From Notolepis coatsorum (lineage: Eukaryota > Chordata > Actinopteri > Aulopiformes > Paralepididae), in contig OZ020589.1 of NCBI GenBank assembly GCA_963971535.1, forward strand, positions 56,703,842-56,767,841: a stretch of DNA of 64,000 nucleotides, read 5' to 3'. The notes under the pieces were generated by a model. It was not told where the DNA came from. It ran no database searches and worked only from the letters and a program-made list of their open reading frames with translations. Position 1 is the stretch's first letter. The number at the start of each line of letters is the position of its first letter. Shown here one piece after another: positions 31,780 through 42,464 of this stretch. Both the position numbers and the translations under genes were made by a program.

Positions 31780-32294
31780 TTACGTATATGATGTTGATGG
31801 ACGGCTGATGACGATTTTACCCAAAATATATTTGGAGATGGAGACAATAGAAGGGATTCACTTGCAATTTTTCATGTTTTAATGTTAAATGTGAGTGTGA
31901 AAATAGCAGCACAAGTTCAACTCATATTATAGGCTACGATGCTTTATACCTAATATGACCACAAACGTCAGTGCACTCAGTGGCGTGAGGCAGCAGGGCC
32001 CGCCTGCAAATATCTCGGGAGCGGAGCCTGCTGCCTCGGCGACGGGCCCCCATTGTAATTAATTAATTATAGTTCATTGTAAAATAGTGACATTAGTGTA
32101 ATTATTGTCAAACCCTATAAATAGCATTTGGAATAGGTATTTCTGAATTAATGCAGCATGGTTTATCGTTGCATTTGGCTGATAAGTCATTGCAGGTGGC
32201 CGGGAGGAACGCACGACCCAGGCCTAATTTTATTTAATTATATTGTAATGTTATTACTGGGGTATCTGTAATTAAAATATCACTTAAATGGAGG
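31780..32294. other. Unassigned segment with traces of a DNA transposon
   Basis: CAGTGGCGTGAGGCAGCAGG at 31977-31996 looks like a hAT-type end. TTATAGTTCATTGTAA.ATAG followed by GACA.T.AGTGTAATTA at 32066-32105 is shared with the GGCCC-ended element at 54926-54962. So this stretch seems to be a patch of degraded DNA-transposon sequence. No coding signal. Confidence 0.4.
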
Positions 32295-33440
32295 GGATCG
32301 GGGCTATCCACTGAAGCCATGGCTGATGACTCCTATATAAGAAAGGTAATAAGTCAGACAAGGGTAACTATAGACCAATTAGTATTTTAATTGTATAAAA
32401 AGTCATAGAAAAAATCATACATGAACAGATCAATACATATTTAGTGAGTAACAATATCCTATTTGAGCATCAGTCAGGCTTTAGACAATCTCATTCCACT
32501 GAGACTTGTCTGGTGTATCTGACTGACTGCATTAGAAAGGAGATAATGTAGATGCAAATAAATTCTATCATGTTGAACCTACAAAAGGCCTTTGATACGG
32601 TTGACCATAGTGTCCTTTTATTTAAAATGAAGGCAATTGGGTTTAGTAGGTCAGCCTTGAACTGGGTCATCTCATATCTATCAGGCAGGTCTCAGATGGT
32701 AGATGTTAACAGGACTTACTCCTCAGCCAAGGCGATCACCTGCGGGGTGCCTCAGGGGAGTGTCCTGGGGCATCTCTTCTTTCTCATTTACATAAATTAT
32801 ATGAAGAATGCCTGTTCATCAGACCTCTTTCTTTATGTGGATGACTCAGCCATTCTGGTCTCCCATAAGGACTTGGCAGTAGTGGAGAGGACCCTTAGTG
32901 AGGAGCTATCTAATGTGCAGACATGGCTGTCAGATAACAAACTATCTCTTAATCTAGGGAAAACAGAGGCCATCCTGTGAAATGAAGGTAAGAGTAGGTG
33001 AGAAGCAAATAACAAACAAGGATTCTGTAGTATATCTAGGCTGCATACTTGACAAACATCTTACAGGGGAGGCCATGGCTAAAAAAGCCCACACTAAAAT
33101 CTGCCAGAAAACAAAATTGCTAGCTATAAAATGGGAACTACTGGACAAGGCAACACTTAAAATGCTAGCGGGCGCATTAGTACAAAGTCATTTTGACTAT
33201 GCTGCCACCTCCTGGTTTAGTGGCACTCCACAGGTCCTGAAAAACAAACTTCAGACAGCTCAAAATGTATTAATGAGAGTAGTCCTTAGTAGACCTCGAC
33301 GCACTCACCTAGGGCCAATTTTCTTTAGGCAACTAAACTGGCTTCCGGTCAATAAAATGGTAATTCTCATCAAATTAGGTCTTACACACAAGATAGTTCT
33401 AAATACTATCTATCCAATTACTTCAATCGCTTCTGTGACA
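32295..33440 (+). pseudogene. LINE reverse transcriptase (jockey superfamily), broken
   Basis: 5'-truncated RT with NYRPISIL, HQSGFRQSHSTETCLVYLTD, LNLQKAFDTVDHSVLLFKMK (block A), ITCGVPQGSVLGHLFFLIYI, YVDDSAILVSHKDLAVVE (catalytic YVDD) and LSDNKLSLNLGKTEAIL. A frameshift at about 32978 moves to the thumb frame (VVYLGCILDKHLTGEAMAKK). Stops occur at about 32391 and 32550. The thumb reads to about 33420, where a SINE body joins. It resembles the minus-strand RT at 33890-34500, so both probably come from one LINE family. Confidence 0.8.
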
Positions 33441-33443
33441 ATC

Positions 33444-33779
33444 ATTCTTTTTTATCCACTTTTTTCTCCTTATTTTTCTATTTTTCTCCCATCCCAATTT
33501 CATAATTCCAATTCTCCCCTCCCCTGTCTTGAACATTGCTAGACTATGCCTCCCACTGGTCGGCTGTAGTGAGGATAGACGCCTTGCATCACGTGTCCCC
33601 TCCGGTACATGAGGAGGCAGCCTGTCGCATCTTTTCACCAGACAGCTCGAACTCTCAGTGGCGAGGAGTAACGCGTGGGAGGCTCACGCTGCCCCCGCTA
33701 CTTCCTGTTTCTACTGTACAGGCGTCACCCAACCGACCTGTAGGAGTCGCTGTCCACAACGTCCAATTCCCACCCACCT
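33444..33779 (-). mobile_element. SINE body, copy B (headless)
   Basis: About 90% similar to 55230-55578: CCTCCCACTGGTCGGCTG, GCCTTGCATCACGTGTCCCC, AGTGGCGAGGAGTAA.GCGTG and AACCGACCTGTAGGAGTCGC are shared in the same order. The tRNA-like head found in the other copy is absent; at 33779 the sequence passes into a LINE RT fragment instead. The AT-rich tail is at 33444-33500. Confidence 0.8.
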
Positions 33780-33886
33780 CTCGATCTCCCTCCTGTAGGT
33801 GGACTCGTCCCCCCTGGATATGAGACCCACCAGGGTGGTGTCGTCCGCAAACTTCAGGAGTTTGACCGAGGGGTGGAGAGAGACAA
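33780..33886 (-). pseudogene. LINE RT palm fragment joined to SINE body
   Basis: The minus-strand frame reads HPSVKLLKFADDTTLVGLIS then RGDESTYRREIERWV, the catalytic palm of an L2/Rex-type LINE. It is only about 35 codons long. The SINE body follows without a gap, and another LINE remnant starts at 33890. A template-switch product is a likely explanation. Confidence 0.7.
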
Positions 33887-33889
33887 GCA

Positions 33890-34919
33890 GTAGTCTGACT
33901 AGTAGTCTGACTAGTTTGTTTTGAGATGTTTGTCATTTGTTTTTTAGTGCCTTTGAGGTGCTTTGGTACCATGAGGTGCAAGCATAGTCGTAGTACCCTT
34001 GAATGAGTGCTCCTGCCAGAGTCTTCAGGGTATTCTTGTTTACCAGAGAGGAGATCCGGTACAAGAATCAAGTTCGTTGGTTGACTTTTTTTATTACATT
34101 GGATGCCATTTTGTCACAGGAAAGATTAGCCTCTAGGATGGAACCCAGGTAGGTAATTTCATCTTTCCTTGTGACAATATTGTCACTCACTGTAACTGAG
34201 AAGCCGTCGGTCTTGCTGAGTTTGTTATTTGAACCGAAGAGAATGGACTCTGTTTTGCCCATGTGTAATGATAGTTTGTTGTCGGCAAGCCATATGCAGA
34301 TTTTGCCTAGTTCCGAGCTGAGGGCTTTTTCAACCTGTAACTTGTTCTTGTCAAAGACCAGCAGGGCTGAGTCGTCCGCAAACAGGAACAAGTTGCAGTC
34401 ACAGGCTGATGACATGTATGAAAATGTATCTGCAGAGTTTTGCTTAATTATACGTCTGTGTGTCATCTGGTTATGAGGGAGCACATCAGAGTTAAAACAA
34501 ACATCAAAAAGTATACACTTATGGTCACTCAGATGGAAATCCTGGAGGTTGACATTCTTAATGTTTAACCCATGTGAGAATACTAAATCTAAAGTATGCC
34601 CGGCTACATGAGTAGGACCCGAAATATGCTGAACAAAATTAAAAGAGTCAGTAATCGCAAGGAAATCTGATGCAGCCTTTGATGTGACGTCATCAACATG
34701 AAAATGTAAATCACCGGTGACCAGCACGTTGTCCAGCTTAATCACTGATGTGAGTAACTCAGTAAACTCGGTTAAAAAAAGACTAGTGGAGCCAGGAGGG
34801 AGATAAATTAAAATACAATAAAATTGATGCGCTCTGCCAACTATGGTGATTTGTAGTTCAAGGGATTGAAAGGACTCAGAGTTCACTGTCCAACATGCAA
34901 TACAAGTTTTATGGACCAA
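33890..34919 (-). pseudogene. LINE ORF2: endonuclease C-terminal half fused to RT palm
   Basis: A 284-residue open frame (34919-34068) runs from endonuclease (VGRAHQFYCILIYLPPGSTS, VLVTGDLHFHVDDVTSKAAS, GHTLDLVFSHGLNI, LSDHKCILFD) straight into the RT palm (CNLFLFADDSALLVFDKNKL, WLADNKLSLHMGKTESILFG). The RT fingers and block A are missing, so an in-frame deletion of several hundred codons joined the two. The thumb (FLYRISSLVNKNTLKTLAGA) follows in another frame to about 33890. A non-functional polymerase. Confidence 0.8.
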
Positions 34920-35407
34920 CGCAAGGCCACCACCACGACCAGATAGCCGTGGAGTGTACAGTTCGGCGGACAGAGTTCATTGAGATGGGCCTGTTCCAGA
35001 TCTCTTTGCCAAGTCTCTACAAGAAATAGACAGCTTAACTCTTCCCTGACAAAAAGGTAATTTATAATAAAAGACTTGTTGGTTATGGATAGAGGATTGA
35101 GGAGGGCCATTTTAATAGTGGAGCTATTCTCTGGGTTAGCTGGAGTACCTATGGATAGTGCGCGCAAATGACCCCCTCTACATCGCCTGCCCACCGGCAG
35201 TTTACTTGGCCTGTAGCCCACAATTGTTGGAATCGGAGCGTGAGGCGGGGAGGAGAGGGCACAATGATAATTAATGTACATCAAATTGTCTCTTTGAAAT
35301 GTATGTAGGCTTACAGGTAGCCGCGTAATAGGCTCTTCGTAAGTTACAGCTTGGAGGGGCTGCATTTGTGACATGTCATGGTGGAGGGAGTGGTGCTGAG
35401 AAGACAT
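34883..35407 (-). pseudogene. LINE ORF2 N-terminal part (endonuclease start)
   Basis: From 35407: a low-similarity leader, then IKMALLNPLSITNKSFIINY and ELSCLFLVETWQRDLEQAHL, corresponding to the first strand and active-site Glu (ETW) of AP-like endonucleases. The frame slips near 34920 to reach the rest of the endonuclease. The start codon cannot be chosen with confidence. Confidence 0.65.
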
Positions 35408-35419
35408 ATAGTCCTGACA

Positions 35420-35824
35420 TCACTTTGAGGCAGACCTGACATAGCAGTGGAAATTGCTAGCTAGGACTTTTCTTCCTTTGGTGTTGGGATGTAATCTGTC
35501 ACGGTACAGGCTAGGTTTTTTCCAAAATGCATCAAAGTTGCTGACGTAACCAAAACCACGAGCATCGCAAATGCCAGATAACCATCTATCAGCACTGTAT
35601 GTTCGGCTAAAATTTTCTGAGCCTCGGTCAAGAGTGGGGAGTAAACCAGAGAATATACAGTTTTTTCCCAGGCATTCTATAATCATTCCCAGTGTCTTGT
35701 AATCATTGCCTAGCTTGATTGACCCCCCCTTACCCCGGATGTCATTTGTGCCAACATGGACAATCGCTGTGTGTGCTGACTTGTTGCGTTCAACAATACC
35801 TGGGAGGAATTGAATTAAATCCAT
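35420..35824 (-). pseudogene. LINE ORF1 SGNH esterase domain, C-terminal part
   Basis: Residues show AHTAIVHVGTNDIRGKGGS (block III, Asn), IFSGLLPTLDRGSENFSRTY, GFGYVSNFDAFWKKPSLYRD and RLHPNTKGRKVLASN (block V, Asp-x-x-His). These are SGNH-hydrolase blocks as found in ORF1 of CR1-like LINEs, where an esterase activity has been reported for relatives. The N-terminal block with the catalytic Ser lies at 38281 and above, on the other side of an inserted L2 LINE. Confidence 0.75.
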
Positions 35825-35874
35825 AATTTTAGCCCCGGACGCCGGTGGTCTCGCGAGAGGTTAAGCGTTGAGCC

Positions 35875-36412
35875 GTGACGTCAGAGGAGTCACTCCAAGC
35901 TGCACTTGAATGCACAGACTGGAGTGTATTCCGTGATAACACAGCCAATATTAACGAATACACTGAAACGGTGCTTGACTATGTCTGTACTCTGGTAGAA
36001 GAAACAATCCCCTCCACCACAATTAAAATCTACCCAAATCAAAAGCCCTGGGTAGACAAATCCGTCCGTGAGGCTCTGAAAGTGCGCACATCAGCATACA
36101 ACACCGGGCTGGAGACAGGCAACATGGAAGAACACAAGATGGCAAGATACAACGTCAGGAGAGCAGTAAAAGAGGCTAAACGGCGTTACAGGGATAAAGT
36201 TGAACTTCAGTTCGAACAGGCTGACTCTAGAGGCATGTGGCAGGGCCTCAGAACAATGACAGATTAAAAAGGCACCTCCCTCAAACTGAACAATGACATC
36301 TCCTTAGCAAATGATCTCAATTCCTTCTATGCGAGGTTTGAGGCTGTGAATAAAAACACCAGCCTACAAACCACGGCAATGGGGGGAGGGGGGGTCTGCT
36401 GATGGAGACTCA
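35875..36412 (+). pseudogene. L2-type EN-RT linker segment
   Basis: LEETIPSTTIKIYPNQKPWVD... and AVKEAKRRYRDKVELQFEQA match the linker of the minus-strand L2 at 4985. A TAA at 36265-36267 and a G run at 36379-36394 break the frame before the RT. Confidence 0.75.
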
Positions 36413-37807
36413 GTGTTCAGGGTAACAGAGCATGAGGTGAGACGGATCTTTAAAAAAGTGAATATCAGGAAGGCAGCAGGACCGGACGGCATCCCCGGCC
36501 GCGTCCTAAAAGTCTGTGCCGACCAACTGGCCCCGGTATTCACTGACATCTTCAACCTGTCCTTGGAACAGGCTGTCATCCCCACCTGTCTGAAGAAGTC
36601 CACCATCATCCCTGTACCCAAAAAATCTACGCCCGCTTGCCTCAACGACTACCGCCCCGTAGCCCTCACCTCCATAGCCATGAAGTGCTTTGAGAAGCTA
36701 GTGAAGGGCTACATCAGTTCCTCCCTCCCCATCAACCTGGACCCTCTGCAATTTGCATATCGCCCCAACAGGTCCACGGAGGACGCCATAGCCCATGTGC
36801 TGCACACAGCAGCATCACACCTGGACAAGAGGCAGGGGAACTATGTGAGAATGCTGTTCATCGACTACAGCTCAGCATTCAACACCATAGTCCCCTCCAA
36901 ACTCATAGCCAAGCTCAAGGACCTGGGCTTGAACTATGACCTCTGCCAGTGGGTCTTGGACTTCCTGACGGGCAGACCCCAGGTGGTAAGAGCAGGCAAC
37001 TGCACCTCCTCATCCATCACGCTCAACATAGGGGCCCCCCAGGGCTGTGTTCTGAGCCCCCTCCTCTACTCCCTGTACACACATGACTGCGTAGCACAGC
37101 GGAACAACAACACCATCATCAAATTTGCTGATGACACAGTAGTGGTGGGCCTGATCTCTGCCAACGACGAAAGGGCCTACCTGGAAGAGGTAGAGAACCT
37201 GTCACAGTGGTGTCAGGAGAACTGCCTCTCCCTGAACGTCAGCAAAACAAAAGAGATGATTGTGGACTTCAGGAGGTCGGGGGTCAAGGACTACAGCCCC
37301 CTCAGCATCGACGGGGCACCGGTTGAGAGAGTGAACAGTTTCAAGTACCTCGGAGCCCACATATCCGAGGATTTGACATGGACCACACACATTGACAGTG
37401 TTGTGAAGAAGGCACGACAACGCCTCTACTTCCTCAGGCGCCTAAGGAAGTTCCAAGTCAGTCAGAAGATCCTTAGGAACTTCTACTCATGTACAATAGA
37501 GAGCATCCTGACTGGCAACATCACCTCCTGGTTTGGGAATAGCACTGCACAAGACCGTAGCAGACTACAAAGAGTGACACGTTCAGCCGAACGCACAATT
37601 GGAGGGGGGCTTCCCACCCTCCAGAACATTTACAACAAGCGGTGCAAGGGGAAGGCTAAGAGAATTATTAAGGACTCGAGCCACCCGAACAACTGCCTCT
37701 TTGAACTGCTGCGGTCAGGCAAGCGATACCGGAGTCTTAAGGCAAGCACAGAAAGACTCAGAAGAAGCTTCTATCCCCAGGCCATCAGGCTGCTAAACGA
37801 ACAATAA
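36413..37807 (+). CDS. L2-type LINE reverse transcriptase domain (intact frame)
   Basis: 464 residues without a stop. [60 protein letters not shown] (block A), [40 protein letters not shown] (catalytic FADD at about 37127-37140), [20 protein letters not shown], and a C-terminal tail ending [14 protein letters not shown] just before TAA. All catalytic residues are present. The upstream endonuclease is missing by truncation, so the element cannot move by itself, though the RT domain looks recently functional. Confidence 0.9.
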   Translation: MFRVTEHEVRRIFKKVNIRKAAGPDGIPGRVLKVCADQLAPVFTDIFNLSLEQAVIPTCLKKSTIIPVPKKSTPACLNDYRPVALTSIAMKCFEKLVKGYISSSLPINLDPLQFAYRPNRSTEDAIAHVLHTAASHLDKRQGNYVRMLFIDYSSAFNTIVPSKLIAKLKDLGLNYDLCQWVLDFLTGRPQVVRAGNCTSSSITLNIGAPQGCVLSPLLYSLYTHDCVAQRNNNTIIKFADDTVVVGLISANDERAYLEEVENLSQWCQENCLSLNVSKTKEMIVDFRRSGVKDYSPLSIDGAPVERVNSFKYLGAHISEDLTWTTHIDSVVKKARQRLYFLRRLRKFQVSQKILRNFYSCTIESILTGNITSWFGNSTAQDRSRLQRVTRSAERTIGGGLPTLQNIYNKRCKGKAKRIIKDSSHPNNCLFELLRSGKRYRSLKASTERLRRSFYPQAIRLLNEQ

Positions 37808-38280
37808 ACACTATGCAACAACCATCAAATGCACACAGCACACACACCCACACGCACACACTCACTTAAACAAACAACACACTGCAGCACCCACTCTCCA
37901 CACTTTAGATCACACAAACACACTTTATATTTATTGATAAAGGATTTGCACTACAACTCGTACACCTACTGTAAATTGTACCTAAATTGCACCTCATCCT
38001 ATTTCTGCCTTGCACTATATAGTATTGTATATTAGTACACTACACAGTATTGTATATTATATGGTAACTCAGTTACGTCTACTCTGCATCGAACATTGTA
38101 CATATGTCTATACTGAACACTGTGACCTCATTTTTTTACTTCTAATTTACATGCTATACTATGTTATTTTATTTCATACTTATCTTGTCTTGCACAGTCT
38201 CTGGAGCGTAACAGTAAGAAGCATTTTGTATAAAAGTATTCTGTACTTCTGTATGACAACTATTAAAGAAACTTGAAACT

Positions 38281-38920
38281 TGGAGTAAGAGTATGAGATG
38301 GCATTTGGGATGTTAACATATCTGACAATAGAGTCACCCAGGACGATATACTCTGGAGCGGGGATGTGAAAGCTAGTGGACTTGGGGCCAGCTGTGCTAG
38401 CCTTAGCTAAGTTGCTAGCACCAGGGGAAAGACTAGCTATGCTACCAGCATTAACCACGGAGGGGGTAGGGATAGCTAAGCTTGTAGCATCAGCACCAGA
38501 GAGGAGGGAAAGGCTAACGTTGGCTATGCTATCCAACGCTAGCAGTCCTGTGCTAGCAGGTGTGTCCATAGACTCTGCATCCGATCCATTCAGAATAGGA
38601 GACTCTGGCACAGGATCCTGCAGGCGACCCCACTTGGCCACCGGAGAGCAAAAGCCAGGAGGATGCTGTAGCGAGAGGGGCGAGAGAGCAGGACTCCGGG
38701 AGGGAACCCGCTTCCTGCTGCAAGGCACCTGGCAGCCGTTCTCATCAGGCTGCCACGAGGCAGAGCAGGCACTGTCAATGAATGAATGTAGTCCTGGCCC
38801 TGGAAAATCACCCAGTGGAGCAACATAGCCAGCCTGGCGAGGTCTCCCAGGCACTGCCTCGGCCCGGGGGAACACAGGCATACTGGACTCTTTTCGTATC
38901 ACAAACAGTACTGTATTTGC
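38281..38920 (-). pseudogene. LINE ORF1 middle: linker and esterase block I
   Basis: On the minus strand a Pro/Ser-rich stretch (about 38900-38400) leads to STSFHIPAPEYIVLGDSIVR, whose GDS is block I of an SGNH hydrolase. After ISYSY the L2 insertion starts at 38280. Upstream the frame ends at the retroposon (38930). Confidence 0.7.
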
Positions 38921-38929
38921 AAATCTGGT

Positions 38930-39101
38930 ATGTCATAAATGTATAGATGTAGCAGTACTGTCTATCTGTATGTCATGTATGTCATATATGTTACGATGAA
39001 TTGAAAATGGGGGACCCTGATGTAAACAAGACGAAAGTCTTTCTCTGGTCTGCATTGAGCTGTACTGTACTGTACCCATTCTGCAATCTGTTAATAAAGT
39101 T

Positions 39102-39156
<55 letters not shown>
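38930..39156 (+). mobile_element. Retroposon family A, copy 1, with (TCAA)n tail
   Basis: GAATTGAAAATGGGGGACCC + TGATGTAAACAAGACGAAAGTC...ATTCTGCAATCTGTTAATAAAGTTTTCAATCAATC. The same sequence is at 57720-57915 (plus) and 40180-40305 (minus). An AATAAA-like tail followed by (TCAA)n suggests a retroposed 3' end. This copy lacks 22 bases (around CCCCTTAACAATTG) that the other two have. It splits the LINE ORF1. Family not known to me. Confidence 0.75.
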
Positions 39157-39458
39157 GTGGATAGGGGTGAAGCAGTCCCACCAGAACTCTCAGCCAGTGT
39201 GGAGAAACGGCCAGATGAAAGCTGAGGAGAGGCAGGGTCGAAGAGTGGAATAGATAATTTCCTTGCAGGGCACTTATTGCCCCCCGTAGCCACCTTCACA
39301 CATGATGGACAGCTAACAGGAGAATCCTCAGCCTCCGGCAGCTCCAGGCAGGCTAGCCGAGAGGAAAGTTCAGTCTGTCGTACTAGGAGATCAACAATGA
39401 GTTGTTCAATAGATTTCAACTCTAATCTAATTGAAGTAACATCAGCGGACGGAGCCAT
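39147..39458 (-). pseudogene. LINE ORF1 N-terminal part
   Basis: Starts MAPSADVTSIRLELKSIEQL followed by an alpha-helical segment that could form a coiled coil, then PVSCPSCVKVATGGNKCPAR with a CxxC pair and a third Cys. It ends when the inserted retroposon starts. The Met at 39458 is a sensible ORF1 start because coiled-coil N termini are common in LINE ORF1 proteins. Confidence 0.6.
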
Positions 39459-39689
39459 TACTCCCTAGATGGATAATAAGCTTCCTGAAACTTTCTGAAC
39501 CTGTTTAAAATTGGAATACACAGTAGAATATACAGTAGATCTGATTCACTCCAGTGTTTGCAAATCTTACCAATGTAAGCAAACCTTGTACAGCCACAGA
39601 ACACAGCAAATACAATTAAAATGTCTATCTATTGTCTAGTATTAGTCCTTGTATCAAGAGCTCAGTCAAATCTATTGAGCGTATAGCTG

Positions 39690-39830
39690 ATAGCCTGGGA
39701 CTGGCCTGGTAGTCTGGGGCTGGCCTGGTGGTGGTGGCTGGTAGCTGGTATCCTGGTGCTGGCCTGGTAGCTGGTAGCCTGGGGCTAGCCTGGGGCTGGC
39801 CTGGTGGTGGTTGCTGGTACAGTAATAGCA
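39690..39830 (+). repeat. GGTAGCTGGTAGCCTGGGGCTGGCCT minisatellite (part 1)
   Basis: Irregular units of CTGGTAGCCTGGGGCTGGCC + TGGTGGTGGCTGGTAG. The same array, same orientation, is at 42155-42430. The 2.3 kb between them carry inverted repeats. Confidence 0.9.
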
Positions 39831-40179
39831 TTGGAAATGGAGGGCCCTTCTACCGTCATTCCAACGGCCTCTACCGCCCGTTAACGCCCTTGTCAAATGG
39901 TTTTATTAGGGTGGGTGCGGCTTCTGTTTTGTGCCACCAGGAGGCGCAAAGTCAAGTTGGAATTATATCCATCCAGCGCACCGCTGTGTGTCTGTGTGTG
40001 TGTGCACACACTACAGACATGGACATATTATTTTGCAATGTAATGCTTTTCTGTTGATTATTTGACTGTCATTGGTACAGTAATGGTGTGGTATTTTTCG
40101 ATTTTCGATTAACAGCAGGCGTAACTAGTAAGAGTAGGTAAAGGATGTACAGATATAGTATCTACAGATATGTAAATGT

Positions 40180-40305
40180 TATTAACAGATTGCAGAATGG
40201 GTACAATAAAGTACAGCTCAATACACACAATTGTTAAGGGGATGCAGACCAGAGAAAGACTTTCGTCTTGTTTACATCAGGGTCCCCCATTTTCAATTCA
40301 TAGTG
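40180..40305 (-). mobile_element. Retroposon family A, copy 2
   Basis: Reverse complement of the 57720-57915 sequence: GCAGAATGGGTACAATAAAG, GTTAAGGGGATGCAGACCAG and TCAGGGTCCCCCATTTTCAA. It keeps the 22-base block missing from copy 1. No TCAA tail here; AACAGATTGCAGAATGGG is its edge. Confidence 0.75.
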
Positions 40306-40706
40306 ATATATATTTTTGGTCATACACTTACAATATTTAGCAGCTGGGAAATACATTATTTGATGTATTCAGGGCCATTTCACGTTGATTCTAAACGTTA
40401 CACATTACATCCTGCTAAATGAACGTTAGCTAATGTTACGGCCAGTGTTGAAAAGCCTTGCGGTCGAGGGACCGCAAGGACCATAACGTTAACTTGACAG
40501 CAAATGTGGATATGCTTTATTTGAGCAGTTGCTAGTGTAACGTTACCTTAGTTGATTGTCGTTCTGACATAACTGCAGTAAACAAACAAACGTTAAACCT
40601 AAGTTAACCTAAGTTCACTTACCAGTAAATTCAGTACAGGATCCACAGGACAGCCTGATCACAAGAGTCGACGGTCCAGTTTACATTTCCTCCAACCAGA
40701 GCCTAA

Positions 40707-41752
40707 TGGCGCTTTTCCACTGCATGGTACCTACTCTACTCTACTCTACTCTACTCTACTCTACTCGCTTTAGGTACCTGGTACTTCGTTCCTTTTCCAC
40801 TGCAGGTACTAAAATAAAGTACTCAGTTTGTCTCCGTGTGGGGAGGCGGGGCTGCTGGTGTACAGCTGAGAGCTCCTTGGCTCTGTGAGAGCTCCACCAG
40901 CATAGCTATGTCCGTGTCATGAGCTAGTAGGCGCAAGCCAGAGTAAAACACAGTTTTCAATCAATCAATCAATAACAACATTAACGAGACTCTCGTTGTG
41001 TCTATTCTGATAACGCTAACGTTACCTCTCATTGTGTCTATTCTACAAGCGTTAACGTTAGCTAGGCTGTCTATGCTAACGTTAGCATTAGGCTAACAAG
41101 CTGTAACGTTACCAGTCGCGTCTATTTGCTAACGTTAGCATTAGGTAATAACCGGTTTAAAATGGATGGTGATTACCTCACGTTGTGTCTATTCTATTAG
41201 CATTAACGTTACTCATACAAACAATCAATAGCGAGTTATATTGATCGCGCTATGTACGATAGCCATGCTAAAACGCTAGCACAACATCAGCACAACATAA
41301 GCTTAAGCCTTAACAAGTCAGCGATCTTTTTACGAGACTAAACTCTCCGCTCGGTGGCAAATTGTGTTGACGTCGGTTTTGTTTAATCAATAAATGAGGC
41401 AGAATACACAGTGACTGTATTGTTTGTTTATTGAACTTGTGCCTGCTGCAACCATAATGAAATCCTATGCGAGACATTCAAGATGGCGGCGTTCTGTTTT
41501 CGTTCAGACTCTCCAAACAGTGACGCGTCTCTCTTCTGACCAATCAGTGGTCTGCAGTTTTTCACGTGACATTTATGGTACCAGTTCTACCCGCTTGGCT
41601 CGCGCTTGGAACCAGAGTCGAGCAGGGACTAAAAAAGTACCCGAAAAAGTACCTGGTACCAGGTAGTACCAGGTACTTTGGTAATGGAAAACCGAAAATA
41701 CCGAGTAGAGTAGAGTAGAGTAGAGTAGGTACCATGCAGTGGAAAAGCGCCA
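40707..41752. mobile_element. Harbinger-type MITE with TAA target duplication
   Basis: 1046 bp with long inverted ends: TGGCGCTTTTCCACTGCATG + GTACCTACTCTACTC at the left and the same in reverse complement at the right. Flanked by TAA on both sides (40704-40706, 41753-41755), the TWA duplication expected for PIF/Harbinger. The ends contain CTACT pentamer runs (40732-40765 and 41702-41727). The interior has no transposase. GACCAATCAGTGGTCTGCAG and ACTCTCGTTGTGTCTATTCT blocks are typical filler. Confidence 0.85.
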
Positions 41753-42154
41753 TAACTAGAGCCACAGTCTGCGAATCAGAGGCAGAGTAGGGGCAGGTCT
41801 TCGGTGCCAGCACGTTAGGTTGTCTCAACGTAAAGAATAATACTGTACTGTACATCTAGCTGATTATCCATAAAAAACGCAAGTTAATCGAAAATACCAC
41901 ACCATTACTGTACCAATGACAAATAATCAACAGAAAAGCATTACATTGCAAAATAATATGTCCAAGACTGTAGTGTCGCATGCACACACACACACACACA
42001 CATACTGTAGAACGATAGTTCCCTCTCTCCACCGTGTAACTCGACTCCCCCTACTGGTTGAACCAGGCAGTGCAGCGTCAGCAGCCGTCAACTCGCCTCA
42101 AATAGCGTCACCAAGCTTGGTACCGGCGGGAGAGACCTCGTTTTCCAGTCCCCC

Positions 42155-42430
42155 ATCTGTAGCTGGTATCCTGGTGCTGGCCTGGTGGCTGGTAGCTGGT
42201 AGCCTGGGGCTGGCCTGGTGATGGTGGCTGGTAGCTGGTAGCCTGGCCTGATGGTGGTGGCTGGTAGCTGGTAGCCTGGGGCTGGCTTGGTGGCTGGTAG
42301 CTGGTAGCCTGGGGCTGGCCTGGTGGTGGCTGGTAGCAGGTAGCCTGGGGCTGGCCTGGTGATGGCTGGTAGCTGGTAGCCTGGGGCTGGCCTGGTAGCT
42401 GGTAGCTGGTTGCTGGTGCAGGGCTGGTGG
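42155..42430 (+). repeat. GGTAGCTGGTAGCCTGGGGCTGGCCT minisatellite (part 2)
   Basis: Roughly seven irregular units of 34-45 bp, TGGTAGCCTGGGGCTGGCCT + GGTGATGGCTGGTAGC. Longer than the array at 39690-39830. The minus-strand frame gives a chance (ASPRLPATSHHQ)n protein. Confidence 0.95.
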
Positions 42431-42464
42431 AAGCTCAGCTACAGGCCATAGTCCACAGAGCAAG

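Larger units (their letters stand above)
35828..38280 (+). mobile_element. 5'-truncated L2/CR1-superfamily LINE inserted in another LINE
   Basis: Plus strand, starting within the endonuclease-RT linker. It ends with ACAACTATTAAAGAAACTTGAAACT. It interrupts the ORF1 esterase domain of the minus-strand LINE: IVLGDSIVRYVNIPNAISYS lies on one side and MDLIQFLPGIVE on the other. The 3' UTR from 37808 is rich in CACACA. I could not see a clear target duplication. Confidence 0.85.
33890..39458 (-). mobile_element. LINE with esterase-type ORF1, interrupted by L2 and a retroposon
   Basis: Minus strand. ORF1 starts at 39458 and ends near 35420; ORF2 (endonuclease-RT) runs from about 35407 to 33890. 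Insertions inside it: a retroposon at 38930-39146 and a plus-strand L2 LINE at 35828-38280. ORF1 with an SGNH/GDSL esterase domain is known for CR1/L2-type LINEs. ORF2 has a large deletion between endonuclease and RT palm. The RT matches the separate copy at 32295. Confidence 0.75.
40010..41965. mobile_element. Element bounded by ~100-bp inverted repeats, with nested insertions
   Basis: About 40011-40113 (ACAGACATGGACATATTATT...GGTATTTTTCGATTTTCGAT) is repeated in reverse complement at about 41868-41960 with small deletions. The interior holds retroposon family A (minus, 40180-40305) and a complete Harbinger-type MITE (40707-41752). No target duplication was recognised, so this could be a DNA transposon or an inverted duplication. 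Confidence 0.65.
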
